This document shows positions 1 to 12,102 of a stretch of DNA of 64,000 nucleotides, piece by piece. Below the pieces are notes generated by a model. It did not search any database. It had not been told where the DNA came from and worked only from the letters and a program-made list of their open reading frames with translations. Position numbers and translations under genes: made by a program. Position 1 is the stretch's first letter; every line of letters starts with the position of its first letter. The stretch lies in assembly GCA_024516035.1 (NCBI GenBank), contig CM044958.1:41707743-41771742 (forward strand), given 5' to 3'. The DNA is from Bactericera cockerelli (taxonomy: Eukaryota > Arthropoda > Insecta > Hemiptera > Triozidae).

Positions 1-985
1 TTGGGTTAGGTTTTCAGGTTTTATAGCTTCAAGCTAGCTACCTTCTCCCCTATCCTCTCTTCTCTCTCTCATTCTTTCTTCCCACTCATTGAGTGGAGGA
101 TCGTTGGACGAAATCCTTCTGCCTGGAATTGTGCTTTACCTACTATAGTTGGCAGGACTCGCATTATATCTATGTAGTACATATATATACCCATTATTCT
201 GAATGATATTTTGCTAAGTTAGTCACAAATCGCAAACAAATTCAGTTTGAATAATACTTTCTGTTACGCAAGTAGTGTTAGGAGAGCATGAATAGATGAA
301 ATTAAGCTATACGACACTAGTTGGGGAAGCAATGGGGTGGGGGTGGGGTGTGTGAACAATAGCTTCAAGCTAGTTTCCCTCTCGCACTCCACCTCGAACT
401 TCTTCTTCTTCTTTCTTGTTGGTATAGTAATTACTGTTTTCTATTTTTTTTAAATTACGATGGACCTGAATATAATAGGTTTGGGTTCAGTACAGTCCTC
501 CTGAAAACCCTTTTTCTTCTTGTGAGTCTTGTCCAGTGTTGATACTCTTCTAGCATCAGGATAGTCTCAAGACTTATGTTCACATACTCTGCCATTATGC
601 CCACGAGTACTATCACTTGGTACTCAATTTCAACATTATTAGGGGAAAATTTCTACTATTTATTAATTTATTATTTTAATTATTATGTACCTTTTAGTAT
701 TGTAACACTATGTGTCATTAAATCTTGCAAGTAGCCCACTTCTCTTAGAAGCCCTTCAAAGCTTAGGAGAAGTACCTTTGTATAAATGTTTCTTTATAAA
801 GAAAATAAATAAATGAACTATTAAATATATAATTCTTAAAATCCATAAAGCTTGTAAAATATGTCAAAAAATTCTGAACATAATAAATTATTTCATTCTG
901 AGCACAGTACAGGATGATTTTGTTTCGACCTCAACAACCCTTCTGTGTCCTAGATTCGAACCCACTACATTCAGATTCTAATCAG
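1..985. other. non-coding AT-rich stretch
   Basis: I see no gene here. The phrase tagcttcaagctag occurs twice (near 25 and 360), each time followed by a pyrimidine-rich stretch, which suggests a small local duplication. Open frames are short and carry no recognisable motif. Confidence 0.5.
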
Positions 986-2040
986 GGTGTCTACTGGTCA
1001 GGGAAATCCTGGAAAACCTGGAATTGTCAGGGAATTTTTCGAGACCAAAAAAGTCAGGGAAAAGTCAGGGAATTTTGTGAAAAAACACCATAAGTCAGGG
1101 AATTTTGGGAAAAACACCAAAAGTCAGGGAATTTTTTTTTCAAGATCCAATTTTGTCATGAAAATGATAGTAAAAAAAAAATCGCCTGCGGCGCCACTGT
1201 AATCCAGGCATTGTGATAATACTTCTTTGGTAAGAAACACAAAAAACTCTTAACCACTTTTTGATAAGATTAACAAAAATTTAGCAGGTTTTTTTTCAGG
1301 GTTTTCCCTGAAAGTTCTTCAATTTTCTTTAGGGTTCCTATTTGTGTGTTGATTTATTACATTTAGTTTTAACTTTCCTTATCCTATAATCAGGAAAGTA
1401 TTGTATTCGGCGAAATTTTAAAAAAATATAAGAATATAATTTTTGTATTTCTTTTTTTTAACATTCCTAACACATTCTTGGTAGGAGCTACCGTTAGCGA
1501 ACTTTTATCAAATTTACGAGAAAAGAATTGGTGATTTCTTAGCAATAAGGTAAGAAAAGTCTTGTGGTGATCACACTAGATTTTTTATTTGAAAAAAAAA
1601 GCAAGGAACTAAACATGTTTTCTAAAAGCAAGGAGCTAAACACGTTTTCTAAAAATATGACATGTCTAATTTGCATATTTACTATTATTTTAATATGCAT
1701 TACCTATTGTGTACTAATAATCAAATAGTACATGAGTAAGCAATTTGTACATAATATCCACCTATTCGATATCCTGCTGATGTCTCTTACCCAGTAGGTA
1801 CTAAATGTTGATATCGTAGAACGTACCAGAAAACTCATTTATTTGATTTAGAAAAAATGTTTGGTTGGGTGGCGTGGCGGTGGGCTTGCAAAAAAAAAAA
1901 AAAAAAAATAGAAAGCAGATTGACGTCTTATATAATATACATATAATGTCTCCTTAAAAAAGTAGACTGGAGAAACTGGAAAAATGGTCTGGAAAACCTG
2001 GAAAAGTCAGGGAATTTTACTTTGACCATTTAGTAGACAC
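986..2040. mobile_element. CAGGGTGTCTACT-type non-autonomous DNA element, copy 1
   Basis: The element begins CAGGGTGTCTACT and ends with its reverse complement AGTAGACACCCTG. Both flanks read CTAAT, a likely 5-bp TSD. The left part is a run of short near-repeats built on gtcagggaattttg, spaced by caccataag or caccaaaag. The right end carries the related phrase ggaaaagtcagggaatttta, so the two ends are loosely inverted copies. There is no transposase frame; the 71-codon frame at 987-1202 is just the repetitive left end. This copy has about 300 bp more in the middle than the copy at 5807-6555, including a segment related to the CTTTCCTTATCCTA repeat. Superfamily is not determined. Confidence 0.75.
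1372..1595. repeat. CTTTCCTTATCCTA repeat, shortened copy
   Basis: It starts with the near-palindrome ctttccttatcctataatc, followed by a tail reading aaagtattgtattcgg. It ends with gtggtgatcacactagattt, matching the ends of the longer copies at 2225-2905 and 4108-4465. The middle is mostly deleted. It lies inside the CAGGGTGTCTACT element and accounts for much of that element's extra length. Confidence 0.5.
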
Positions 2041-2224
2041 CCTGCTAATGCCCTTGAATATTTTACGGCTGTGGCTAAGCATGTGAGTGATGTGGTTCTT
2101 ACATAAAAGATATACATGGCATATATCATACATGAAACCCCACAAAGGTATGTATAGAAAGCTCAGCTCACGCATTACATGAAACCCTGAAAGGGTCAGG
2201 TACATGATTTAATAGATTAGGATT

Positions 2225-2356
2225 TTTACTTTCCTTATCCTATAATAAGGAAAGTATTGTATTCGTCGAAAATTTGACCTACCCAGTTTTTCACATTTCT
2301 GGACGAATCATAGCCTCAGGATACCAAAAAAGTTGTTTTCAGCCATTGGTCCGTGC

Positions 2357-2418
<62 letters not shown>

Positions 2419-2905
2419 AAACAGGATATCTCAAGAACGGTAAGAGCTAGAGACTTGAAATTTGGTATGCAAATCAATTTTATACACCCGACGAACCACG
2501 AAACTTTTGGTTGAAATCGGCCGTAAATTGCGGCCGCAGGGCCGCAAATATTGGCCGCAAGCGCCGCTTCTATGAATTGGTTAAAGATACAAAAAAATTT
2601 ACAGAACAACATTTTCTTAGATTAAAAAAATAATGGGGGTCTCTTCTTATCATTTTTTTGATATCTTGAACTTTTTGGACCTCGGCCCCAATTTACCGGT
2701 ATTTTGGGGGGGACCCGCTCAGACTAACTTTTTTATTATTCATCCTAGATGGGGATTGTTACATATCAAATCCAATGACTTTGAGGTGCTGATTACGAAT
2801 TTGGTTTTGATTTTTAGCTCACTGTTACCTTTGAGTCACCAGTGGCTTTTGGTCCTGTTTCCATTCCTAATATGATAAGGAAAGTCGTGTGATGTTTACA
2901 CCAGA
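2225..2905. repeat. CTTTCCTTATCCTA repeat family, long copy
   Basis: It begins ctttccttatcctataataa, a 10-bp-arm palindrome, and ends with gataaggaaagtcgtgtgat followed by acaccagatttttt. Its two extremities therefore form short inverted repeats of about 13 bp. The middle holds a TCTG microsatellite, a GC-rich patch with repeated gcggccgca/ggccgca motifs (about 2520-2565), and a block reading ctcggccccaatttaccggt that recurs at 4250. The 98-codon and 80-codon frames inside it are repeat sequence, not genes. Confidence 0.65.
2356..2418. repeat. (TCTG)n microsatellite
   Basis: About fifteen uninterrupted GTCT/TCTG units. It lies inside the CTTTCCTTATCCTA repeat, directly after agccattggtccgtgc. 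Confidence 0.95.
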
Positions 2906-3471
2906 TTTTTTTCTCTTTCTGGTAGAAAAGGTTTTATATTATTATTTTTTAATACATCAGATAAGAGATGCATACGCTATTGAATGGTTATAATAGGTAC
3001 AGGATAATACCCTACAGTACGCTATCATGTAATCGTCCACTATGTACTCCGTATTATGTTTTATATGAATACCAACCCAATTATAATACCTCGAGCTGGT
3101 TGTTATACACTTCGGTATGTACCAGTGAGAGATAGACACGTATGTATGTAGCTTTTATACATACTCACATTGCACAGTCCTAGCTTATCTATTACATATG
3201 AACATTCAGAGAGATTTATGAGTCTCCTCATCTTTGAGTGAAACTTTCATCGCTTCTGAATCAAATTCGATTTCTATTCCATCGTATTATGTCGTAGCAG
3301 GTACATTGAGTATTACTCCGACAAATCTAAATTGATACGAAATGCGATATTTTATTGCAGTACTAACGTCTATTATTATAACACTCATTTATTACGATCA
3401 TAGGAGTATGTACATGTGTATATTATTTGCCTTCTTAACCCTTAATATCTTTCCCTTCTCGTCCTTTATAA

Positions 3472-3722
3472 AAATGAGTTTTTCACAGCCTTCTTTATTT
3501 CGTAGCCAGCATGAATCATTTAAACATTAGCTACTGTAGAAGCTTTGTGGTCTGGGTTGTAGCTTGCCCATCCCGTAGTATGCCTCTCCTCTGAGGCATA
3601 CTACGGGATGGGAAAGCTTTTTTTTTTTTTTTTTTTTTACAATTTTTTGTTGCCACGCAGGATCGAACCCGAGACCTTCCGCATGGCAAGCGAGTGCTCA
3701 ACCACTGAGCTTATCGCGCGCA
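3472..3722 (-). mobile_element. tRNA-derived SINE, family A, rearranged copy
   Basis: On the minus strand the element opens with a tRNA-like head (about 3722 to 3650). It has box A TAAGCTCAGTGG, an anticodon loop TTGCCAT (GCC at the anticodon position) and box B GGTTCGATCCT. The 3' body (gtagcttgcccatcccgtag and ttcacagcc...tttatttcgtagcc on the plus strand) is shared with copies at 20610, 48556 and 62690. This copy is abnormal: the central body is replaced by an inverted duplicate of 20 bp (3567-3586 against 3593-3612, 6-bp loop) followed by a long T tract. Confidence 0.8.
3567..3612. repeat. perfect 20-bp-arm hairpin inside SINE A
   Basis: cccatcccgtagtatgcctc, then tcctct, then its exact reverse complement. 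The left arm is normal SINE sequence; the right arm is an extra inverted copy absent from the copy at 62690. Confidence 0.95.
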
Positions 3723-4107
3723 AAATACACTGTCCTTTTTTCTACATTTTTACCAAGAGACCATTGTACCCTGTGAACTGAGTGTACATAATAAGAACAC
3801 CATTTATACTTACCTGTGAAACATTATTGTCTGAACTTTTGCCCGTTCATTTAATTTTTATGTAAAAAAAATATCTGACGTCCAGGATTTCCCCCCCACT
3901 TTCCCCGTTCCTCAGTCTAGCATGCTGCATGTTGAGAGAATTAATTAGAATATATGTTTCCTGCGAAATACAGGATGTTGCTAACTGTGAAACCTGGAAC
4001 ATGGCTTAAAGAAAATACACTGTCAGAAACCAAAGAAAACGTGATTTTACGAACACGTTATATTACTTCCGAGAAATTTGTAATATTAGAAATTGTAAAA
4101 AAAAGTT
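3723..4107. other. non-coding stretch
   Basis: No gene or recognised repeat seen. It has a short A tract near 3862 and a C tract near 3890. The 73-codon frame at 3954 runs into the next repeat and shows no motif. Confidence 0.4.
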
Positions 4108-4465
4108 TCTTTCCTTATCCTAATAATAAGGATACTCGTAGTTTTGTATTTTTCACATTTCTGGACGAATCATAGCTTCAGTGTGTGTGTGCGTGTTGAG
4201 GGTTTTATTCCGATCACTTGTCTTATATCTTAAACTTTTTGGAACCCGGCCCCAATTTACTGGTATTTTGGAGGGTCCCACTTTCGCTAACTTTTTTGTT
4301 TTTTGTTGTTCATCCTAGATGAGGTTTATGACATCAAATCCAATGATTTTGAGGTGCCGATTACGAATTTGACATTGATTTTCAGATAAATGTTACCATT
4401 GAGTCAACAGTGGTGGAACCTCACTTATTTTCGAGTGATAAAGTGTCACACCAGATTTTTTGCTC
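4108..4465. repeat. CTTTCCTTATCCTA repeat family, shorter copy
   Basis: It shares with 2225-2905 the opening ctttccttatccta, the phrase cacatttctggacgaatcat, the block ggccccaatttac(t/c)ggtat, catcctagatg and the ending acaccagattttttgctccc. It lacks the long TCTG array and the GC-rich patch, with a short GT run in their place. The two copies are in the same orientation, about 1.9 kb apart. Confidence 0.65.
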
Positions 4466-5806
4466 CCATTTCAATTTTTTTCTTCTTCATATATCTGGAC
4501 GTTTCATAACCTCCTGAGCAACTTTGGTTTTTTCAAGTGAACTGTCTAAGATAAGAATCGGGAAAAACTGCTGGTTATTTAATCTGTTAGATAATTATTT
4601 ATTGTGAGTCCCGACGTAGTCAGTTAGCCACACTTGTCGAAGGATACAGGAGTATGAAGGCAACATGTGTAAACAATTAACATGCACACGTGTCTTCTGT
4701 GTCTGTTTGCACATGAAGCATGTACAAAGTACACAGTGCTACTGGATATGCAAATTTTGCAATAAACTTTGGCATATAGATATACATAAAACTTATGGCT
4801 TTTAATATGTAACTACTGTTGTACATTGTACATGACGTGACAACACGAAATGGTAGGCTAGTCAAGTCTCCTAAGTGTGAAGCTTATCCAGATTGTAGAC
4901 AATTATATGCCCGGTCAGAGAAGTGATGGGAAGAAGTAGAACATGAAGAACAGAACCAACATGCGAGAAGGAAGCACATGCACATGCACATGCACATGCG
5001 CATGCAGCAGGATGTGTGGACGAGAAGGATGTATGTTGCGGACTGGCACGTCAGGGGTGTCAGCGTGTCGATTTGCTTGCGAAACGTTTAGAAGGATTTC
5101 GGGTTTTGTACATTCCTAGACAGGAAAACATACAGGAAATGTCATCCAATGTATGTTACAAGTTTCCTTTACAATTTTCTTTACATTTTCCTTTACAATT
5201 TATTGCTTTTTTCAAATGATGGTGAATTTCATTACAACGTCTAGCCATTATAGTTTATTATTTGACAAGTATATTCCTCTCCATTGTTCTGGTGGTAACT
5301 CTTGCAAAGACCTTTTTGATTTCTAACCTGTCCTGGGTGAATGATGTGGGGTGAGAGGCATATGAAATCCTACTCAAGAAGCTATGTAAAGTTAAAGAGT
5401 TTGTACACATATAATGTAAAATGCCTATTTTTACGAAAAGAATAATTACGTCGATCATAATATTTATTTTGAAATTATAAATTGTGTTAAATAAAGTACG
5501 AACTTTTCGCAGATCTTGGTGATATAAGTAGATTGAGTAGGTAATAGGTGGAGCACCACATAGATAATAAATTCCCTTAACCGTGTGAGCGGTGTGAGGG
5601 AATTACTTCAAATCGGAACGAAAACATTATTTTCCTTTCATTAGAAATAAGAAAGTAAAAAAAAACGTATTTGTGCTTTTACAAGTATAGATACCTAATC
5701 ATAATAATTGAAATTTTTCCATAAAAATACATACCTATACTTCGATAAATAATGGCTTTTAAGCGTGAGAAATTTGGCGCGTGTATTTTCTTATTGCTAT
5801 AAACAG
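4466..5806. other. non-coding stretch with CACATG array
   Basis: AT-rich with no supported gene. A CACATG hexamer run (4978-5003) is the only structured part. A small tandem run of tttcctttacaatt-like units lies at about 5160-5205. Confidence 0.45.
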
Positions 5807-6555
5807 GGTGTCTACTGGTCAGGGAAAACCTGGAATTGTCAGGGAATTTTTCGAGACCAAAAAAGTCAGGGAAAAGTCAGGGAATTTTGTGAAAAAACAC
5901 CATAAGTCAGGGAATTTTGTGAAAAAACACCAAAAGTCAGGGAATTTTTTCAAGATCCAATTTTGTAATGAAATGATTAATAAAAAAAAAATTGCCTGCG
6001 GCGCCACTGTAATCCAGGCAGTGTGATATTGCTTCTTTGGTAATAAACACAAAACACTCTTTCCCACTTTTTAATAAGATTAACAAAATTTTAGCAGGTT
6101 TTTTCAGGGTTTTCCCTTTCTGAATAAGGATCTACTTTTTAATTTCCTTATCCTATTGTGAGAAAAATATTTCATGTAATTTTATACCCATATATTGTAG
6201 TAAAAATGGCTTAAATAAAGGCTTATCTACGAATTACCGGAATTATTGTCTTTTTTTAATTTATCCTAAGTAAACAAAACCACACTTAGGACAATGGACA
6301 TGTATTATTGTGGAGTAATAAAACTCCAATCATATATTATTTTTCCAGCGTAGGGATCTGGCAACCACACCACAAAAATGTTTGGTTGGGTGGCGGTGGG
6401 CTTGCAAAAATAAAATAAAAATAGAGGGCTGATTGAGGTCTTATATAATATACATATAATGTCTCCTTAAAAAAGTAGACTGGAAAAACTGGAAAAATGG
6501 TCTGGAAAACCTGGAAAAGTCAGGGAATTTTACTTTGACCATTTAGTAGACACCC
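5807..6555. mobile_element. CAGGGTGTCTACT-type non-autonomous DNA element, copy 2
   Basis: It has the same left end (CAGGGTGTCTACTGG, then gtcagggaattttg repeats) and the same right end (tttagtagacaccctg) as 986-2040. It also shares the internal phrase gtttggttgggtggcg and the block tataatgtctccttaaaaaa. Both flanks read TATAAA, a likely 6-bp TSD. Being shorter, it shows the basic body of the family without the extra insertion in copy 1. There is no coding capacity; the 81- and 82-codon frames are the repeats read on both strands. Confidence 0.75.
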
Positions 6556-8249
6556 TGTATAAAGATAAATCACAATAAGATGTCCTAATTTCTCACATCA
6601 TTATAGATGCAAATATCCGCTAGATGTTGTAGTAGATAAAATGCTGAACAATAAAGCTGTACTAATCCTTGCGTCTCACAGTTCGCGACATTAAGCTCTG
6701 CCTTGACACCATTTGCAAGACAAACACAACAATGCAGCAGTAATGACAAGAACAGATAGAACTCGCGATATTGTAAGCTTTTATTTTAAATGAGGTTTCG
6801 TGGAATCGATAGCATTTGCATCGCTTTTAGTGTGCTCATTTTTTGAAGAATCAAGCGAAATACGAGACGAACCTTGGTCGCAAGAAGTGGGGGAGAGAAT
6901 GAAGTGGTGAGAGAGAAAGAAAGAGTGAGTGAATTATTGAATGAGTGAGTGATAGAGAGAAGAGTAGTCCTGGGTTTCATAGAGAAGTGTGAAATAGAGA
7001 ATCAAAGTTTGGTAATTGTAATCAATGAGGTATAGTAATGAGACAGAGGGAGTGAGAACTGTAGGTTGAAGAACAGTGCCAATTATTGCATGTTCCTTCT
7101 GTTTAAAATTGAAAATTCGACTGATCTCTATTTTTAATATTAAATAAATGGCATGAAAGTCGATATGTATGTTGGGTATCTACTTTCAGCTCTTTTCCAT
7201 TCTAAGTACATAATTATGAACATTGGAGAGCATATATGTATACATATGAACAAATCTGATCTTATTCATCTTATCCACAATTTCGGCAGGCATTTACTGA
7301 AATGAATCCATTTCATCATCAGTATTTTTATTTCAGCTGAACGAAAGATCTCATTTGTCTAATATGATCAAATGATCATGTTGTAACATATGAAGTAAGA
7401 ATATTCAATTCAGCTGAACTCAATCTCCGATACCCGCTCTCGGATCAGCAGTTGGATCTGCATTATATTATCCGCGGAGCCACTTTGGTTTCTAATTAAT
7501 AGCCATGACCACCCATGTAAGCGCACTTAACATACTATAATGTCCAAGACCAAGAGTAACCTATTCACTATTCAGTGGGTCACGTACCCTAGTGCTCAAT
7601 TTTAGATGTTGCCAGCCAACACACACATTGGACTGCCTATTCAGAGCTAAGGTCATCTTTGAGCTTTGAGTAAAAGAAAATTCTCAAAGCTGGCTTCAAG
7701 TATCATTTTTTTTCTACTCATTTTTTTAAAAACATTTTTAAACATTTTATTTATTTATTAACAATATTGGATTTTTCAAAAGGTTCTTTTCCCAAGCTAA
7801 TGATAAAAGTTTCTAAGAATCATAGTTCACCATGTGTACGGAGAAGTCCTATAGTACCAGCGACAATGGTATCAGAGCTTATTTAGACATACATAATCAT
7901 CATTTTTTCCGTTTCTGATAGAAGTTGACTCTTGTGTAGGTGCCTCGTGAGCCTGCCTCATACCGAATACTTCAGTCTCGCTAGGTTGTGGGAAGTACAT
8001 AGGAAATAAAGTAAAGCTGGGAGCTTAAACTGCTTCACATAGAGATTAGTGAGCAAGTTTTAAGCCTAAGGAAAGCCTCGAAGGCAGTGTTTGAAGTCGA
8101 CAAAATAGAAACGCTTTTTGCCTTTGTCGCGTTGTTTTTATAAACAAATATACATACACAATAAATATGTATAGTATATGATACGCTATGTTACCATCTA
8201 CATATTTATGTATAATGTATTCTATACTTAACCTTTTAAATAGAAGATG
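6556..8249. other. non-coding AT-rich stretch
   Basis: No gene recognised. It contains a purine-rich patch (about 6890-6965, gagagaaagaaagag) and long T runs near 7710-7760. No open frame exceeds 64 codons. Confidence 0.45.
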
Positions 8250-8420
8250 AAACCCTGCACTGGTGGTGGAGTGGTAATCCAAGTAGTGTACGGATCCGTT
8301 GAGAGGACTTGGTTCGAATCCCAGCAAATTCATGTATCCTCATTTATTTGATAATTTGACCACATAAGTATGACACTAGAACCACTGCTAGAATAAGGGA
8401 CTATTCAGTCCTTAAGTCGA
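8250..8420 (+). mobile_element. tRNA-related SINE, family B, diverged copy
   Basis: A head with gtggtggagtggtaatcc and a box B-like GGTTCGAATCCC (about 8310-8322) is followed by a body: ttgaccacataagtatgac...ccactgctagaataagg...ctattcagtcctta. That body aligns with the better-preserved copies at 25135-25415 (minus) and 41760-41975 (plus), which read accacataataatatg...ttactgctggaataatggga. This is the oldest-looking of the three. Confidence 0.6.
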
Positions 8421-10251
8421 ATATGAAAGCCCTACTTTGGGTCTAAGAGGCGAAAAACAGGATTAAATTTAAGATGAGCCATCAGACAGCCTCCATTATG
8501 TCTGAGTTTTAACCAATCACAGCGCACCCAACGGACAGTCTGATCTGGGTTACCTAAAAATAACCTTCTTTATTAATTTAGATGGTTAAAATTTAGCCCT
8601 AATAAGGAAAAGAACCTCGAGATTGACAAACCTTTCTTAGATTCGCGACTGTTTAATATCTCTCATTACAATATTCCCATCATTAGAGAACATCTTAAGA
8701 CACAAGACAAGAGCCAATTATGTCAATGACGAGATAGTAGAGGGGTAGAGAGAGAAAGAAAGTAGGAGACATTATAGAGAGGGGTGTGAGTGAGAGACGA
8801 CCATTCTCTCTCTCATTAACATAAATACAAAAGGTTATTTTTACAGTTATATCTACCAAAATAGATTAAGACCATCCATTAGTTGTTAATAATGTAAACA
8901 CACAGTATTCATAGTTGTAACACTTGTAACAGCTAACCAGTGCAATAAGAGGATAACCTAGTATGTATACTTACTATACTAATACAAAACTAAATAATAA
9001 TAATACCTAGTATCTATACATACTATACCTATACAAAACTAAATGAACGTTGACGTAGGTGTATAGAAAGCTAGTTCTGTTTACCCATTACATAGGAAGT
9101 TTCATGTACGAGTACATATATATTTGTCCTAATATTCTCCAAATAGAGCTATCGAAGTTCAAACAAATCTGGGGGCGTGTCTGTTGGATAATTAAAGGTC
9201 TCACTCAGGCAGCTAACTGAAAGCTGAGACAGGCGAGCGGGGACTATTAGAAAGCTTTGTTTACAATGGAAATATGATCGCGCCTGAATTAGACGGGAGG
9301 GGCAGCTACAAGCTAACCGTGAACTTTCTGCCTTCAATCAGTATTGCTGTTTTTTTTGCGAGTTTTGAGATAGCTTTTGTTTTCTCTGTTCTTTTGTTGT
9401 TTTTTTTTTTCAAAAGAGTCTGAGAAAATTGCATCCGATCCTGCACAGAATGTTTTATTTTAGGAAAAAAAAAAATGGACAATTTTTTTTCTCTTGAAGC
9501 AATTTAACTAGGTCTTATGACAATTTGATATTATTAATTGTTTCTCTGTGTCAAAAAAAATTATACTTTGATCTGTGTGTAAAAACTAGTTATAAAACTA
9601 TACCTACCTAAGTCTCCTACTTGTCCTTTTGATCAAAAATAAAAATTTAAGTTCCATTATATAAAAATAAAAAACTATTATTATTATTATTGAAGAACCC
9701 TTGTGTATAGTATGGGCAAATGAGTTGCCTGTTGAAAAAGTAGCAGTTATATTGGACTGAATGTTAGATGAAAAAGTGGAAACTTTCATGGAAAGCAGAG
9801 GGAGTGAGTCATTTATCTGAAGCTGTAACAGACTGACCTGTCAGAGACTCAGTTACACACTGTGCAGTGAGCTCCTCACTACTCAGTATTCCATTTGTCA
9901 GTAAGATATAAAGAAAAAAAAATATGTTGTACTAATATTTTCCATTCATTTTTGTCGGAATCTGATCAACTTATATTAAAACTTTAAAAGAGAATTATTA
10001 TAAATTTATCGTAATAATTATTATGAGCTATAATATTACCAGCTCAAGATTCTTTAAAGATATACATAAATAAGGTGAACAAATTTAAAGGCTCTCTACA
10101 GAGAGCACAAATATAGCCCTGTGCGAAAAACCATGCTTTATATCTGATATATTTTTAACCAAGTTAATATCGTGAGAGACTTTCATCAGAACAGGTGGCA
10201 GGAGTGGGTTTCCACTAGTCCAACACTGTAATTTACAGATGGTATGAGTGC
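8421..10251. other. non-coding stretch
   Basis: No gene recognised. A purine-rich patch lies at 8745-8805. A moderately GC-richer segment at about 9160-9330 has no usable open frame. Confidence 0.4.
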
Positions 10252-10276
10252 AAAAAAAAAAAAAAAAAAAAAAAAA
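10252..10276. repeat. 25-bp poly(A) tract
   Basis: An uninterrupted A run about 40 bp upstream of the first foldback element. No adjacent SINE or LINE body could be recognised, so its origin is unclear. Confidence 0.9.
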
Positions 10277-10317
10277 TCACCGTATACTAGCTAGAACTTG
10301 ACTCATAGTGAGGTATA

Positions 10318-11203
10318 CAGGGTCTTCATAAAGTCTCACCCAGGCCTAGGTTTCTCGAAAACGACTCAGAATATCAAAAAACGCAAAAACCCGTATTCCT
10401 TTATATTTAGGGGGATTGATTTTCAGCCAATTTTTTTTTGCCTACACGGCCCCAGTCAGGCTGGGCATGGACCAACTATAAAATCTTAAATAGAATGGTA
10501 TGTCTTGTGGCATATTGTTTTAAAGGTCTTATTGAGAGAAGTTCATTACAATAAATTTCAGTGTGCTACGACTTACCGTTCTTGAGATACAGGGTCGGAC
10601 GTCCTGCGTAATATCCATATATTTTGACCTATAACTCGTTGACCGTAAATTATGGAGAAAATTTTTCTTGTTAATAATAACTCCTTATGACAAGACCTTT
10701 TGAACAAGTTATAACTCGACATACTCTGTTGATGTTAGTTTCTGGTCGGTTTCGTCAGCCAGCCGGACGAACAGTCGAAAAAAATTTAACGAAAAAACAA
10801 ATCAAGTTTGAACTTGTTCGAAAGTTCTTGCCATAAGGAGTTATTATTATCAAGAAAAATTTTCTCCATAATTTACGGTTAACGAGTTATAGGTCATAAT
10901 ATATGGATATTACGCAGGACGTCCGACCCTGTATCTCGAGAACGGTAAGTCGTAGCTCACTAAAATTTATTCTAATGAACTTCTCTCAATAAGACCTTTA
11001 AAACAATATGCCACAAGACATACCATTCTATTTAAGATTTTAAAGTCGGTCCATGCCAAGCCTGACTGGGGCCGTGTAGGCAAAAATTTTTTGGCTGAAA
11101 ATCAATCCCCCTAAATATAAAGGAATACGGGTTTTTGCGTTTTTTGATAATCTGAGTCGTTTTCGAGAAACCTAGGCCTGGGTGAGACTTTATGAAGACC
11201 CTG
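10318..11203. mobile_element. foldback DNA element FB1
   Basis: An 886-bp near-perfect palindrome flanked on both sides by TATA, consistent with a TA target. The left arm starts cagggtcttcataaagtctc and the right arm ends with its reverse complement. The arms run about 370 bp each. The asymmetric spacer (about 10690-10840) contains ggtttcgtcagccagccgg and is shared with FB2. There is no transposase frame; the 63- and 80-codon frames are the same repeat read from each arm. Arm symmetry and TA flanks point to a non-autonomous Tc1/mariner-class element, by inference. Confidence 0.85.
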
Positions 11204-11215
11204 TATAATAGTATA

Positions 11216-12102
11216 CAGGGTGAGCATAAAGTCTCACCCCACCCCCCATATCTCGAGAATGGCTGAAAATACAAGAAAACGCAAAAACCCGTATTCCTTA
11301 ATTTTTAAGGGGATTACTTTTCAGCCAAAAAAAATTTGCCTACAGGGCCCCAGTCAGGCTGGGCATGGACCAACTTTAAAATCTTAAATAGAATAGTATG
11401 TCTTGTGGCATATTGTTTTAAAGGTCTAATAGAGAGAGTTTCATTACAACAAATTTCAGTGAGCTACAACTTACTGTTCTTGAGATACAGGGTCGAACGT
11501 CCTGCGTAATATCCATATATTTTGACCTATAACTCGTTAACCGTAAACTATAGAAAAATGAAATTTGTTGATAATAACTCCTTATGACAAGCCCTGTCGA
11601 AAAAGGTATAACTCGACATACTCTGTTGATATTAGTTTCTGGTCGGTTTCGTCAGCCAGCCGGAAGAACAGTCCGAAAAATTTTAACGAAAAAACAAATC
11701 AAGTTTTAACTTGTTCGAAAGTTCTTGCCATAAGGAGTTATTATCAACAAATTTCATTTTTATGGGATTTACGGTCAACGAGTTATAGGTCAAAATATAT
11801 TATGGATATTACGCAGGACGTCCGACCCTGTATCTCAAGAACGGGAAGTCGTAGCTCACTGAAATTTATTGTAATGAAACTCTCTCTATTAGACCTTTAA
11901 AACAATATGCCACCAGACATACTATTCTATTTAAGATTTTAAAATTGGTCCATGCCCAGCCTGACTGGGGCCCTGTAGGCAAATTTTTTTTGGCTGAATA
12001 GTAATCCCTCCAAAAATTAAGGAATACGGGTTTTTGCGTTTTCTTGTATTTTCAGCAATTCTCGAGATACGGGGGGTGGGGTGAGACTTTATGCTCACCC
12101 TG
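11216..12102. mobile_element. foldback DNA element FB2
   Basis: An 887-bp palindrome, TA-flanked, starting cagggtgagcataaagtctc and ending with the reverse complement. The spacer (about 11585-11735) is in the same orientation as the FB1 spacer and nearly identical to it, while the outermost ~60 bp of the arms differ from FB1. FB1 and FB2 are therefore sister subfamilies with different tips. Only about 12 TA-rich bases separate FB1 from FB2. It is non-coding. Confidence 0.85.

Noticed and set aside
2316..2612. 98-codon frame containing TDRQTDRQ repeats
   Set aside because: The TCTG microsatellite inside a repeat element.
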